35,206 nucleotides of DNA from Actinophytocola sp. (lineage in GTDB: Bacteria > Actinomycetota > Actinomycetes > Mycobacteriales > Pseudonocardiaceae): contig WHUD01000015.1 in the NCBI GenBank assembly GCA_009377385.1, positions 18,010 to 53,215 on the forward strand, in the 5' to 3' direction. How positions within the stretch are numbered: position 1 is the stretch's first letter; every line of letters starts with the position of its first letter. The position numbers and the translations under genes are program-made. Below the pieces are notes generated by a model. That model saw nothing but the letters and a program-made list of their open reading frames with translations, was not told the DNA's origin and did not search any database. Shown in pieces: positions 1 through 8,053 of this stretch.

Positions 1-2532
1 CTCACCACCGGACAACGTCGGCGCTGGCTGTCCGAGCCGCACGTACCCGAGCCCGACGTCGACCAGCGTCTTGAGGTGACGGTGGATCGCCTTGATCGGC
101 TCGAAGAACTCCGCCGCCTCCTCGATCGGCATGTCCAGCACCTCGGCGACCGTCTTGCCCTTGTAGTGGACCTCCAGGGTCTCCCGGTTGTAGCGGGCGC
201 CCTTGCAGACCTCGCATGGCACGTAGACGTCCGGCAAGAAGTTCATCTCGATCTTGATGGTGCCGTCACCGGCGCACGCCTCGCAGCGCCCGCCCTTGAC
301 GTTGAACGAGAACCGCCCCGGCTGGTAGCCGCGCACCTTCGCCTCGGTGGTCGCCGCGAACAGCTTGCGGATGTGGTCCCACACACCGGTGTAGGTGGCG
401 GGGTTGGAGCGCGGCGTCCGCCCGATCGGCGACTGGTCGACGCGCACCAGCTTGTCCACCAGGTCCAGCCCGCGCACGCGCGTGTGCCTGCCAGGCACCT
501 GGCGGGCGCTGTTGAGCTTGTTCGCCAGCACCGTCGCCAGGATGTCGTTGACCAGCGTTGACTTGCCCGACCCTGACACGCCGGTGATCGAGATCAGACA
601 GCCGAGCGGGAACGAGACGTCGATGTTGCGCAGGTTGTGCTCCCGCGCGCCGACCACGGTCAGCTGGCGCTTGCGGTTCACCGGCCTGCGCATGGCCGGC
701 ACGCTGATCTCCCTGCGCCGCGCCAGGTAGTCGCCGGTCAGCGACTTGCGGTTGGTCAGCAGCTTCTTGTACGGGCCGCTGTGCACGATTTCGCCGCCGT
801 GCTCACCAGCGCCGGGACCGATGTCGACCACCCAGTCGCTGGACTTGATGGTGTCCTCGTCGTGTTCGACGACGATCAGCGTGTTGCCCAGGTCCCGCAG
901 CCTGCTCAGCGTCTCGATGAGCCGGTGGTTGTCGCGCTGGTGCAGCCCGATCGACGGCTCGTCGAGCACGTACAGCACGCCGACCAGCCCGGACCCGATC
1001 TGCGTCGCGAGCCGGATCCGCTGCGCCTCGCCACCGGAGAGGGTGCCAGCCCCTCGGTCAAGCGAGAGGTAGTCCAGCCCGACGTCGAGCAGGAAGTGCA
1101 GCCGCGCCTGGATCTCCTTGAGCACCGCGCCCGCGATCATCGCCTCGCGCTCGCCCAGCACGAGACCGTCCAGGAACTCCGACGCCTCCGAGACCGAGTA
1201 CGCACAGACTTCCGCGATGGACCGCGCGCCCTTGGTCTTGTGCTCCATGGTGACCGCGAGGATCTCCGGCTTGAGCCTGCTGCCCTGACACGCCGGGCAG
1301 GGCACCTCGCGCATGTAGCCCTCGTAGCGCTCCCGCATGTAATCCGACTCGGTCTGCTCCCGCCTGCGCTCCAGAAACGGGATGACACCCTCGAAGTTGG
1401 CGTAGTACGAACGTTTCCTGCCGTACCGGTTGCGGTAGCTGACGTGGACCTGCTCGCCGATGCCGTGCAGCACGGCCTTCTGCACCTTCGCGGGCAGTTT
1501 GCGCCACGGCGTGTCCATCCGGAAGCCGATGGTCTCGGCCAGCGACGTCAGCAGCCGCTGGAAGTACTCCGCGGTATGGCCGCCAGCCCACGGCGCGATG
1601 GCGCCGTCGGCGAGGGACATCTCGTCGTCCGGAACGACGAGCTCCGGGTCGACCTCCTTGCGCACGCCGATGCCAGTGCACTCCGGGCACGCGCCGTAGG
1701 GCGAGTTGAACGAGAACGACCGCGGCTCCAGGTCTTCGACGGCGAGGGGGTGCCCGTTCGGGCAAGCCAGGTTCTCGGAGAATCCCCGCGTGCGGTGCGG
1801 ATCGTGCTCCGGCAGGTCGACGAAGTCCAGCTCGACAAGGCCGTCCGCGAGCCGCAGCGCCGTCTCGACGGAGTCGGTGAGCCGCTGCTTGGCACTCGCC
1901 TTGACCGTGAGCCGGTCCACGACGACGCCGATGTCATGCTTCTCCTGCTTCTTCAACTTGGGCGGGTCGGTCAGCGAATGCACCGCGCCGTCGACCCGCA
2001 CGCGGGAGTAGCCCTGCTGCTGGAGGTTGGCGAACAGGTCGACGTACTCGCCCTTGCGGCCCCGCACCACCGGCGCGATCACCTGGAACCGGGTGCGCTC
2101 CTCCATGTCGAGCACCTGGTCGACGATCTGCTGCGGCGTCTGCTTCCGGATCGGCTCGCCACACTGCGGGCAGTGCGGCTTCCCGGCACGGGCGTAGAGC
2201 AGCCGGAGGTAGTCGTAGACCTCGGTGATGGTGCCGACGGTCGAGCGCGGGTTCCGCGACGTCGACTTCTGGTCGATCGAGACGGCGGGCGAGAGCCCTT
2301 CGATGAAGTCGACGTCCGGCTTGTCCATCTGGCCGAGGAACTGGCGCGCGTACGCCGAGAGCGACTCGACGTAGCGACGTTGCCCCTCTGCGAAGATCGT
2401 GTCGAACGCCAGGCTCGACTTCCCGGACCCGGAGAGTCCGGTGAACACGATCAAGCTGTCGCGAGGCAGGTCGATGTCGACGCTGCGCAAGTTGTGTTCG
2501 CGGGCACCACGAACGACGAGACGGTCGGACAC
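1..2532 (-). CDS. uvrA: UvrABC excinuclease subunit A (3' end outside window)
   Basis: ATPase that recognises DNA damage and loads UvrB in nucleotide excision repair. The 844 visible codons run in frame from a GTG at 2532 to the window edge without a stop. About 100 residues are missing relative to the usual ~950. Visible motifs: Walker [10 protein letters not shown] near residues 32-40, the first ABC signature LSGGEAQR near 497, a second Walker [10 protein letters not shown] near 650, the zinc-binding CEAC...CEVC pair near 747, and the second signature LSGGE as the last residues before the edge. An AAGGGA ribosome-binding site lies about 8 nt before GTG. The acyltransferase gene 65 nt upstream is co-directional, so read-through is possible. 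I saw no clear LexA box in that gap. uvrB and polA in the same window belong to the same pathway. The family assignment is certain. Confidence 0.98.
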   Translation of the reverse strand, partial: MSDRLVVRGAREHNLRSVDIDLPRDSLIVFTGLSGSGKSSLAFDTIFAEGQRRYVESLSAYARQFLGQMDKPDVDFIEGLSPAVSIDQKSTSRNPRSTVGTITEVYDYLRLLYARAGKPHCPQCGEPIRKQTPQQIVDQVLDMEERTRFQVIAPVVRGRKGEYVDLFANLQQQGYSRVRVDGAVHSLTDPPKLKKQEKHDIGVVVDRLTVKASAKQRLTDSVETALRLADGLVELDFVDLPEHDPHRTRGFSENLACPNGHPLAVEDLEPRSFSFNSPYGACPECTGIGVRKEVDPELVVPDDEMSLADGAIAPWAGGHTAEYFQRLLTSLAETIGFRMDTPWRKLPAKVQKAVLHGIGEQVHVSYRNRYGRKRSYYANFEGVIPFLERRREQTESDYMRERYEGYMREVPCPACQGSRLKPEILAVTMEHKTKGARSIAEVCAYSVSEASEFLDGLVLGEREAMIAGAVLKEIQARLHFLLDVGLDYLSLDRGAGTLSGGEAQRIRLATQIGSGLVGVLYVLDEPSIGLHQRDNHRLIETLSRLRDLGNTLIVVEHDEDTIKSSDWVVDIGPGAGEHGGEIVHSGPYKKLLTNRKSLTGDYLARRREISVPAMRRPVNRKRQLTVVGAREHNLRNIDVSFPLGCLISITGVSGSGKSTLVNDILATVLANKLNSARQVPGRHTRVRGLDLVDKLVRVDQSPIGRTPRSNPATYTGVWDHIRKLFAATTEAKVRGYQPGRFSFNVKGGRCEACAGDGTIKIEMNFLPDVYVPCEVCKGARYNRETLEVHYKGKTVAEVLDMPIEEAAEFFEPIKAIHRHLKTLVDVGLGYVRLGQPAPTLSGGE

Positions 2533-2547
2533 CGAAGGGTCCCTTCG
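2533..2547. promoter_or_regulatory. Perfect palindrome at the uvrA ribosome-binding site
   Basis: CGAAGGG-T-CCCTTCG is a perfect 7-1-7 inverted repeat ending one base before the uvrA GTG. It contains the putative Shine-Dalgarno sequence (AAGGGA on the minus strand). It could act as a small RNA hairpin hiding the ribosome-binding site or as a repressor site. It does not resemble the actinobacterial SOS box CGAAC-N4-GTTCG. It may be chance. Confidence 0.3.
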
Positions 2548-2597
2548 CTGGCAAAGTCAGGTTGCGATCACGGCTTGAGCAAGCCGTCGCTCCCATG

Positions 2598-3881
2598 CTA
2601 AATGCGACCCCCGACAAGTTCGGGCGCGCGTTCCGGTTCCGACCCCCGCCGCGCGCGCCGTGTCCCCCGTTCCCGACGCTCTGTTCCGCCTTCTCGACGT
2701 CGTGTGACGCGATGTCGTGTGACGCGCTCCGGACGTTCCGGGCGGCGTGGCCCGCTGGTGAGCGCCCGGTACGCCGGGCGTTCGACCAGCACCGTCAGCG
2801 CCCAGCCCGCCAGCACGGCGGCGGCGATGACCAGCGCCAACCGCAGCCAGCCGGACAGGCCCGCGTCGGAGAGCACCCGCGCCAGCACGAAGCCGAGCTG
2901 CTGGTGCACCAGGTAGAGGCTGTAACTGATGCCCGCTAACCACACGATCGGGCGACGCAGCACGCGCAACACCCGGCCATCCCATTCCGGCCCCCGCGCG
3001 GCCGCGGCGATCAGCACGAGCATCACCGCGAAACCCACTCCCGCCTCGCCGGGGAACGGCGCCTTGACCGCGTGCAGCGCGACGCCGATCACGCCGAGCA
3101 CGACCAGTTCGATGTGGGACATCTCCCGCCGTGACCACAGCCAGAGCGCGACACCCAGCCCGAACAGGTACGCATGACCGACGCCTGTACCCGACTCGAA
3201 CGTGCCGAGGAAATACGTCACCGGTTGCGGCAGCCACTTCAGCGGCCAGAGCACGACCGGCAGCAGCACGAGCACCCGTGCGAGTATCTGGAGCCGAGCC
3301 CCGCGAAGCCGGTGGCGCCACAGAATCGCCGCTCCGATGAACGCCGCCACCTGCACGGGAAGCGTCCAGTATGCCCAGTCGAGGAACTGCAGCTCGGGGC
3401 TCCAGGGCTGTAGCAGCGTCAGGTTGGCCAGCAGGTCGGCAGGCGTTGGCAGGTACCACGGCTCGTGCGCCGAGGGCGACGTCGCATAGGGCAGGCCGAA
3501 GAGGACGCCGATCAGGCCGTGCCGCACCTGCCAGCCATTGAAGGCAAGTACAGCCACCCGGGTGACGACGTAGGTCAGGACGACTGCGGTGAGGTACGCC
3601 GGGAGAAGGCGCGCGAGACGTCGCCGCAGCCACCGTCCGGGCTCCTCACGGCGGATCGTGACGCAGGCGAAGAACGCCGAGATCACCAGCAGCACCGATG
3701 CGCCCATACGCACGGAGAACGTGACCGGGTACTCGTCGATGCCGGGCATGACCGCTGGTCCGATGAGGGTGATGTGACCCATCATCACGGCGAGCACCGC
3801 GACCACGCGGATCAGATCCCAGTTGATCTTGCGGGCGCTCGGTGGACGCGCAGCGGTGCAACGCATTTCGGTTTCGGCCAC
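2598..3881 (-). CDS. Acyltransferase 3 family integral membrane protein
   Basis: Predicted O-acyltransferase of the OafA/NolL-like acyltransferase-3 family, which transfers acyl groups to cell-surface glycans or lipids; its own substrate is unknown. Residue numbers count from the chosen start. The family's opening pattern is present: an N-terminal NWDLIRVVAVLAVMMGH helix, then about ten hydrophobic segments with Arg-rich inner loops (RRRLARLLPAYL), and a C-terminal SYSLYLVHQQLGFVL motif. Starts: a GTG at 3914 opens the frame but lacks a ribosome-binding site. The GTG at 3881 has AGGGGA about 5 nt upstream and is preferred (427 aa). Odd feature: the last ~50 residues are almost all Arg, Glu, Thr and Gly and are encoded by a dispersed repeat seen elsewhere in this window, so the tail probably grew by repeat insertion. 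The gene is transcribed toward uvrA and diverges from the hydrolase at 4058. Confidence 0.88.
   Translation of the reverse strand: MAETEMRCTAARPPSARKINWDLIRVVAVLAVMMGHITLIGPAVMPGIDEYPVTFSVRMGASVLLVISAFFACVTIRREEPGRWLRRRLARLLPAYLTAVVLTYVVTRVAVLAFNGWQVRHGLIGVLFGLPYATSPSAHEPWYLPTPADLLANLTLLQPWSPELQFLDWAYWTLPVQVAAFIGAAILWRHRLRGARLQILARVLVLLPVVLWPLKWLPQPVTYFLGTFESGTGVGHAYLFGLGVALWLWSRREMSHIELVVLGVIGVALHAVKAPFPGEAGVGFAVMLVLIAAAARGPEWDGRVLRVLRRPIVWLAGISYSLYLVHQQLGFVLARVLSDAGLSGWLRLALVIAAAVLAGWALTVLVERPAYRALTSGPRRPERPERVTRHRVTRRREGGTERRERGTRRARRGSEPERAPELVGGRI
2654..2735 (-). repeat. Dispersed 21-bp-period repeat inside the acyltransferase 3' end
   Basis: Read on the minus strand this holds GGGAACGGGGGACACGGCGC preceded by units beginning ACAGAGCGTC and ACACGACGTC, spaced 21 bp apart. 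The core matches copies at 18778-18835 and 23341-23400 almost base for base. Because 21 is a multiple of three, the array stays in frame and encodes the charged C-terminal tail. At 2700-2728 a 15-bp tandem (TCGTGTGACGCG twice) extends it. Confidence 0.7.
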
Positions 3882-3986
3882 GCGAGTCCCCTGTCTACCA
3901 GTTGAATCCGGCACACAGTACGAGATCGACGTCGTGGCTGATCATCGGCGTACCGCGTAACGTGACGACGCCCGCATGGGGTATGG

Positions 3987-4042
3987 GGAACACGGCGCCC
4001 GGAGCGGAGAACACGGCGCCCTGGCCGTGGGACACGGCGCAT
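3987..4042 (+). repeat. Dispersed repeat between divergent genes
   Basis: Three successive units start AACACGGCGC, AACACGGCGC and GACACGGCGC at 21-22 bp spacing. They are related to the units at 18778-18835. The last unit ends three bases before a TAGGGT hexamer just upstream of the hydrolase GTG, so this copy would supply the -35 region of that promoter. Confidence 0.6.
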
Positions 4043-4045
4043 CGA

Positions 4046-4051
4046 TAGGGT
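4046..4051 (+). promoter_or_regulatory. Putative -10 element, leaderless start of the MBL hydrolase
   Basis: TAGGGT (TANNNT) lies 6 nt before the GTG at 4058, the spacing expected when transcription starts at the initiation codon. A competing reading is that the G-rich stretch TAGGGTGGGG is a ribosome-binding site. Confidence 0.4.
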
Positions 4052-4057
4052 GGGGCC

Positions 4058-4735
4058 GTGCGAGTACTCGACACCTACACCGGACATGTCGCGCCTGGCG
4101 GCGACGCCGAGCGGCGCACGCTGGACGCGCTGACGATCACGAAGCTGTCCGTCGGGCCGATGGACAACAACGCCTACCTGCTGACCTGCCGCGCCACAGG
4201 CGAGGCGCTGCTCATCGATGCGGCGAACGAATCCGAGCGCATCTCGGAGATGATCGGCTACGGCGACGACCGGCCCGCGCTCCGCACGATCGTCACCACC
4301 CACCAACACCCTGACCACTGGCAGGCGCTCGGCGCCGTCGCGGGCTCCTACGGCGTCAACACCGCCGCACACCCCGACGACGCGGGCCCGCTGCCGGTGC
4401 CCCCGGACATCCTCATCGACCACGGCGACACCATCTCGGTCGGCGACTGCGAGCTGGAGATCATCCATCTGCGCGGCCACACGCCCGGCTCTATCGCACT
4501 GCTCTATCGCGACCCGAACGGGCACCCGCACCTGTTCACCGGCGACTCGTTGTTCCCCGGCGGGATCGGCAAAACGACGACGGCGGAGAACTTCACGTCG
4601 CTGCTCAACGACGTCGAGGAGCGCGTGTTCGGCACGCTGCCGGACGACACGTGGTTCTACCCGGGCCACGGCGACGACTCCACGCTCGGCGAGGAGCGGC
4701 CGAAAATCGGCGAGTGGCGCGAACGCGGCTGGTGA
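4058..4735 (+). CDS. Metallo-beta-lactamase fold hydrolase (glyoxalase II-like)
   Basis: Zinc-dependent hydrolase of the MBL superfamily, probably cytosolic (no signal peptide), 225 aa. The metal ligands are all visible: H82-x-H84-x-D86-H87 (in THQHPDHW), H141 in RGHTPGS, D163 in FTGDSLF and H204 in YPGHGDD. The spacing fits the glyoxalase II/hydroxyacylglutathione hydrolase-like branch. Actinobacteria lack glutathione, so the natural thioester or ester substrate is unknown; a mycothiol or other thiol adduct is possible but is inference. As I recall, a similar MBL protein sits beside uvrA in mycobacteria (Rv1637c), which supports orthology by position. The GTG start follows TAGGGTGGGG directly. 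The gene converges on trpS across a tandem repeat array. Confidence 0.93.
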   Translation: MRVLDTYTGHVAPGGDAERRTLDALTITKLSVGPMDNNAYLLTCRATGEALLIDAANESERISEMIGYGDDRPALRTIVTTHQHPDHWQALGAVAGSYGVNTAAHPDDAGPLPVPPDILIDHGDTISVGDCELEIIHLRGHTPGSIALLYRDPNGHPHLFTGDSLFPGGIGKTTTAENFTSLLNDVEERVFGTLPDDTWFYPGHGDDSTLGEERPKIGEWRERGW

Positions 4736-4743
4736 CCTAACAC

Positions 4744-4875
4744 GCGACTCGCGGCAGCTGAACGGCCAACTCGCGCCCGCCCAAGGTGCGACTCGCGGCA
4801 GCTGAACGGCCAACTCGCGCCCGCCCAAGGTGCGACTCGCGCCCTCGGAAGGTGCGACTCGCGGCAGTGGGCGGC
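4744..4875. repeat. Tandem array of 22-bp half-units (44-bp dimers) with an ACTCGCG core
   Basis: A 44-bp unit starting GCGACTCGCGGCAGCTG is repeated exactly at 4744 and 4788. Shortened copies follow at 4832 and 4854. Each 44-mer is two 22-bp halves sharing ACTCGCG, so the real period is 22 bp. The array fills the whole gap between the convergent hydrolase and trpS genes. The reverse complement of its core, CGCGAGTCGCACC, recurs at 18596. Confidence 0.85.
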
Positions 4876-4884
4876 GCCAGGGCC

Positions 4885-5904
4885 CTACTCGTCGATGCCC
4901 ACGGCGGAGCGGACCGAACGCAGCACCCTGCTCGCCCGCTCGCGGGCCTTCGCCGCGCCCTCCGCGAGGTACTTGTCCAGGTCGCTGCCGGGTTGCATCA
5001 GCTCGTCGTAGCGCTCCCTGAGCGGCGCGAGCTCGGCGTTGAGCACCTCGAACAGCTCGTTCTTCAGCTCGCCCCAGCCGACGCCGCCGGCCTCGAGCCG
5101 CTTGCGGGTGTCTGCGATGACCTCCGGCGTCGCGAAGTGCTCCAGGATCTGGAACACCGTCGAGCTGTCCGGGTCCTTAGGCTCCTCGACCGGCGTGCTG
5201 TCGGTCGGGATCCGCCGCACCAGCTTCTTCAGCTTGTTCTCCTGCAGGAACAGCGGAATCGTGTTCTCGTACGACTTGCTCATCTTGCGGCCGTCGGTCC
5301 CCGGCACGGTGTGCGCCGAGTCGGCCTCCGGGATGACTGCCTCGGGGACCTTGAACCGGTACGAGTCGCCGTACAGGTGGTTGAAGCTGCCCGCGATGTC
5401 GGCGGCGTACTCGACGTGCTGTGCCTGGTCCCTGCCGACCGGCACGACGTCGGCCTCCATGATCAGGATGTCGACGGCCATCAGCACCGGGTAGTTGAAC
5501 AGCCCCATGTTGACGCCGAAGTCGGGGTCCTCGCCCGCCTCGATGTTGCGGTCGCGCGCGGCCTTGTAGGCGTGTGCCCTGTTCATCAGGCCTTTGCCTG
5601 TCACACACGACATGATCCAGGTCAGCTCGAAGATCTCGGGGACGTCGGACTGCCGGTAGAACACCGTCCGCGTCGGGTCGAGGCCTGCGGTCACCCATGC
5701 TGCGGCGACCGACCGCGTGTAGCGCCGGAACGCGGCGGGGGCACGCTCGCTCGTCAGCGCGTGGTAGTCGGCGATGAAGTAGATCGAGTCGTACTCCTCG
5801 GCCAACGTGAGCGCGGGCCGGATCGCACCGATCAGGTTGCCGAGGTGCGGTTCGCCGGTCGGCTTGATGCCCGTCAGGGAGACCTTCGTTGCTGGCTCTG
5901 CCAT
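4885..5904 (-). CDS. trpS: Tryptophanyl-tRNA synthetase
   Basis: Class I aminoacyl-tRNA synthetase charging tRNA-Trp, cytosolic, 339 aa, a usual bacterial length. The HIGH-type motif is PHLGN at residues 19-23 after TGIKPTGE. KMSKS is at 207-211. The tryptophan/AMP pocket region (IADYHAL, GRDQAQHVEY) is intact. The chosen ATG at 5904 has AGGAT about 8 nt upstream; an ATG at 5913 overlaps that site and is less likely. The gene follows a PucR-type regulator by 38 nt on the same strand, so the two are probably co-transcribed. The sequence (IKPTGEPHLGNLIGAIRPAL, DRNIEAGEDPDFGVNMG) looks unlike the housekeeping actinobacterial form I recall (IQPT...HLGNYLGA). Some actinomycetes carry a second, tryptophan-analogue-resistant synthetase, so this could be the auxiliary copy; that is inference. 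Confidence 0.96.
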   Translation of the reverse strand: MAEPATKVSLTGIKPTGEPHLGNLIGAIRPALTLAEEYDSIYFIADYHALTSERAPAAFRRYTRSVAAAWVTAGLDPTRTVFYRQSDVPEIFELTWIMSCVTGKGLMNRAHAYKAARDRNIEAGEDPDFGVNMGLFNYPVLMAVDILIMEADVVPVGRDQAQHVEYAADIAGSFNHLYGDSYRFKVPEAVIPEADSAHTVPGTDGRKMSKSYENTIPLFLQENKLKKLVRRIPTDSTPVEEPKDPDSSTVFQILEHFATPEVIADTRKRLEAGGVGWGELKNELFEVLNAELAPLRERYDELMQPGSDLDKYLAEGAAKARERASRVLRSVRSAVGIDE

Positions 5905-5942
5905 GCGCGTCATCCTACTGACCTGGCCCGGCGCGCCCGCGC

Positions 5943-7160
5943 TCAGCCGGAGGACGTGGCCTCGCGGAGATCGTGCGCCGTCAGCGCGGCCGACAGCACC
6001 CGCATGCCCTCCGGGTCGGCCGGATCGAGCCCGGTGACCTCCGCGATCCGGCGCAGCCGATACGCCAGCGTGTTCGGGTGCACGTGCAGCACAGACGCCG
6101 CCCTGCGCCGGTTGTCCTTGGCATCGATCACCGCACGCAACGTCGTCAGCAGCTCCTGCCGGGACCGGAGCGGAGCCAGCCGCTGCACCAGCCGGTCGTT
6201 GGCGACACCCGGCCGCGCGAGCTGCACCTCGAGCACCAGGTCGTCCAGCAGGAACAGCCCGGGCGGGCGCTCCAGCCGCAGCGCCACCCGCAGCACCTCG
6301 CGCGCCTCCCGCGCGGCGTCCGGCACCTCGGCAACGGACGGCGCCACCGCGGCGGTCGCGACGACGGGCGCGCCGACGATGCCGGTCAGCTCGGCAAGGA
6401 ACCCGCGCAGCGTGACCAGGACGTCGCCAGCGTGCTCGGGCACGGTCGGCACAAGCGCCGTGCCGCCGCGTTCGTCGAGCACGGTCAGCACGGTGGTGTT
6501 GAACTCGTCGTCGAACGCGCCCCTGACCCGCCGACGCCGCACCAGCGTGGAGCGCACCGTGCCAGGCGGGGACGGCCGCGCCACGTGCCACACGCACACC
6601 ACGTAGCCCTCGGCGACCCGCACGCCCGCCGGGGTCTCCAGCTCGTCGGCAGCCTCGCCGGTGAGCAGCGCGGCGGCCAGATCCCGCCGCGCTTGCCCGA
6701 CCTCGCTGTGCAGCTGCTCCTGCTCATCGAAGAAGACCCGCGCCGCCGTGACGAACATCCGCTCCATCTGCTTCGTCATCGGCGCGACCAGCTCGTGCAG
6801 CGCCACCTGGTCGTGCGCGCTGGCGTTGTCGAGCACCCAGTCCCACGCCATGCGGGACCCGATGAAGTACGCCTGCAGCACGTCAACGAACGACAGATTC
6901 TCCTCGATGCGATACATCACCCGCCGCAGCGGGTCGCCGAGGCGTTCCAGGCTGAACTCGCTGCTGTCCCGCAGCGCCTGGAAAACCATCGTGAGGTTCT
7001 CGTCCACCGAAGGACGGATCTCCATCTGCAGCACGTCGTCCGGCAGCATCTGAAACGACGGCACGTCCCGCGCCAGTCGCGCGACGATCCGAGCGCTCAG
7101 CTCTGGCAGTTCGGTCAACAGCCGGTCGACGACCGCCGTGGGCCACGTCTCAGTCCGCAC
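5943..7160 (-). CDS. PucR/CdaR-type helix-turn-helix transcriptional regulator
   Basis: Predicted cytosolic DNA-binding regulator, 405 aa. The C terminus (about residues 345-395) carries the PucR HTH_30 pattern: LLTTLRAVIDAKDNRRRAASVLHVHPNTLAYRLRRI. The middle (about 150-300) resembles the GGDEF-like regulatory segment of CdaR/PucR proteins. The N-terminal ~150 residues are helical with no recognised ligand domain. No signal peptide or membrane segment is seen. Start: GTG at 7160; the upstream sequence has no strong ribosome-binding site but holds inverted repeats that could be an autoregulatory operator. trpS follows after 38 nt, suggesting an operon. Whether the regulator controls trpS or responds to an amino-acid-derived signal cannot be read from sequence. 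Confidence 0.88.
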   Translation of the reverse strand: MRTETWPTAVVDRLLTELPELSARIVARLARDVPSFQMLPDDVLQMEIRPSVDENLTMVFQALRDSSEFSLERLGDPLRRVMYRIEENLSFVDVLQAYFIGSRMAWDWVLDNASAHDQVALHELVAPMTKQMERMFVTAARVFFDEQEQLHSEVGQARRDLAAALLTGEAADELETPAGVRVAEGYVVCVWHVARPSPPGTVRSTLVRRRRVRGAFDDEFNTTVLTVLDERGGTALVPTVPEHAGDVLVTLRGFLAELTGIVGAPVVATAAVAPSVAEVPDAAREAREVLRVALRLERPPGLFLLDDLVLEVQLARPGVANDRLVQRLAPLRSRQELLTTLRAVIDAKDNRRRAASVLHVHPNTLAYRLRRIAEVTGLDPADPEGMRVLSAALTAHDLREATSSG

Positions 7161-7162
7161 GG

Positions 7163-7185
7163 CGCCATATTGTGGCGGATCACAA
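7163..7185. promoter_or_regulatory. Overlapping inverted repeats upstream of the PucR-type regulator
   Basis: CGCCA-N5-TGGCG (7163-7177) and TTGTG-N6-CACAA (7170-7185) overlap just upstream of the regulator GTG. CAATAT on the minus strand, 6 nt before the start codon, resembles a -10 element. Together they look like an operator covering a leaderless promoter. Confidence 0.35.
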
Positions 7186-7281
7186 CATTCGCTGGCCAGA
7201 TCTTGGCTCCCTGGCGCAGAGACGTCGCCACCGGATCACGCCATGCTGTGAGCCACCCCACTCGTCACAGCCGAGAGGACC

Positions 7282-7971
7282 ATGATGACCCTGCGTGTCC
7301 CCACACGACGTCTCCTCCTGCTGTTGTCCATCGCCACGCTCAGCCTCGCGTCCCTGTTCGCCGCCCCCGCCGCCGCTGCCGCCGATCGCAACCCGGTCGT
7401 CTTCGTGCACGGCTGGTCGAGCAGCAGCGCCACCTGGAACGAGATGGTCGCCGACTTCAAGGCCGCCGGATACGCCGCAAGCGAGTTGTACGCCTGGGAC
7501 TACAACTCCAGCCAGTCCAACAAGACCACCGCGAACGAGTTCGCCAACTACGTCGACCAGGTGCGTGCCGCGACGGGCGCCGCGCAGGTCGACGTCGTCA
7601 CGCACTCCATGGGCGGGCTCAACACCCGCTGGTACGTGAAGTTCCTCGGCGGCTCGTCCTACGTCGACGACTGGGTGTCTCTTGCGGGCCCGAACCACGG
7701 CACCAACACCGCGTACGGCTGCTGGACGACGTCGTGCTACGACATGCGCCCCGGCTCGAACTTCCTCAGCACCCTCAACTCCGGTGACGAGACGCCGGGA
7801 GCTGTCGACTACGGCACCTGGTGGTCGTCCTGCGACAGTGTGATCAACCCGGACGACAGCACCGTGCTCAAGGGCGCGACCAACACGCACACGGCCTGCA
7901 TCGGGCACAGCGAGTTCCTCAGCGACGACACCGTCTCGCGGCAGGTGCGGGACCACGTGGCAGCGACGTGA
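7282..7971 (+). CDS. Secreted lipase/esterase, alpha/beta hydrolase (lipase class 2 type)
   Basis: Predicted extracellular triacylglycerol lipase or esterase, 229 aa before processing. The N terminus is a Sec signal peptide: an RR-containing n-region, a Leu-rich core, then APAAAAA with likely cleavage before DRNP near residue 35. The mature protein follows the small Bacillus LipA-like fold: oxyanion-hole segment VFVHGWSSS near 41-49, nucleophile S109 in THSMGG, candidate acid D191/D192 in NPDDST, and H209 in CIGHSEF. Four cysteines (147, 152, 184, 206) could form two disulfides. Start: ATG at 7282 with GAGAGGA just upstream; the adjacent ATG at 7285 gives better spacing and differs by one residue. 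A long inverted repeat follows the stop. There is no operon partner. Confidence in the fold and secretion is high; substrate chain length is unknown. Confidence 0.93.
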   Translation: MMTLRVPTRRLLLLLSIATLSLASLFAAPAAAAADRNPVVFVHGWSSSSATWNEMVADFKAAGYAASELYAWDYNSSQSNKTTANEFANYVDQVRAATGAAQVDVVTHSMGGLNTRWYVKFLGGSSYVDDWVSLAGPNHGTNTAYGCWTTSCYDMRPGSNFLSTLNSGDETPGAVDYGTWWSSCDSVINPDDSTVLKGATNTHTACIGHSEFLSDDTVSRQVRDHVAAT

Positions 7972-7986
7972 TGGCGAGGCGCGGGC

Positions 7987-8040
7987 CGAGTGGAGGGATC
8001 CCGCAGCCCCTCCCGCTGTGCAGCGGGATCCCTCCACTCG
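7987..8040. repeat. 18-bp perfect inverted repeat (possible terminator) after the lipase
   Basis: Left arm CGAGTGGAGGGATCCCGC (7987-8004) pairs perfectly with 8023-8040 across an 18-nt loop. It begins 15 nt after the lipase stop and could terminate transcription, although no T-run follows. It resembles the second inverted repeat downstream, making a REP-like doublet. Confidence 0.75.
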
Positions 8041-8053
8041 TCGGTCTGGGGGT

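Noticed and set aside
637..2601. A 654-codon open frame antisense to uvrA
   Set aside because: It mirrors uvrA codons in a GC-rich genome, is rich in Arg/Val/His/Asp with no recognisable fold, and uvrA itself has full motif support.
2615..2630. Possible LexA (SOS) box upstream of uvrA
   Set aside because: Only one half-site (CGAAC on the minus strand) is present; the other half reads CGGGG instead of GTTCG, and it lies inside the acyltransferase coding end.
3882..3914. Upstream GTG start for the acyltransferase at 3914
   Set aside because: No ribosome-binding site there, whereas the GTG at 3881 has AGGGGA at suitable spacing and the membrane domain begins well after it.
4744..4875. Possible CRISPR array
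   Set aside because: The repeats abut with no unique spacers of constant length, the unit is a 22-bp tandem, and no cas gene is near.
4786..6606. A 606-codon plus-strand frame across trpS and the PucR-type gene
   Set aside because: It spans two well-supported minus-strand genes and the repeat array; composition is that of an antisense shadow.
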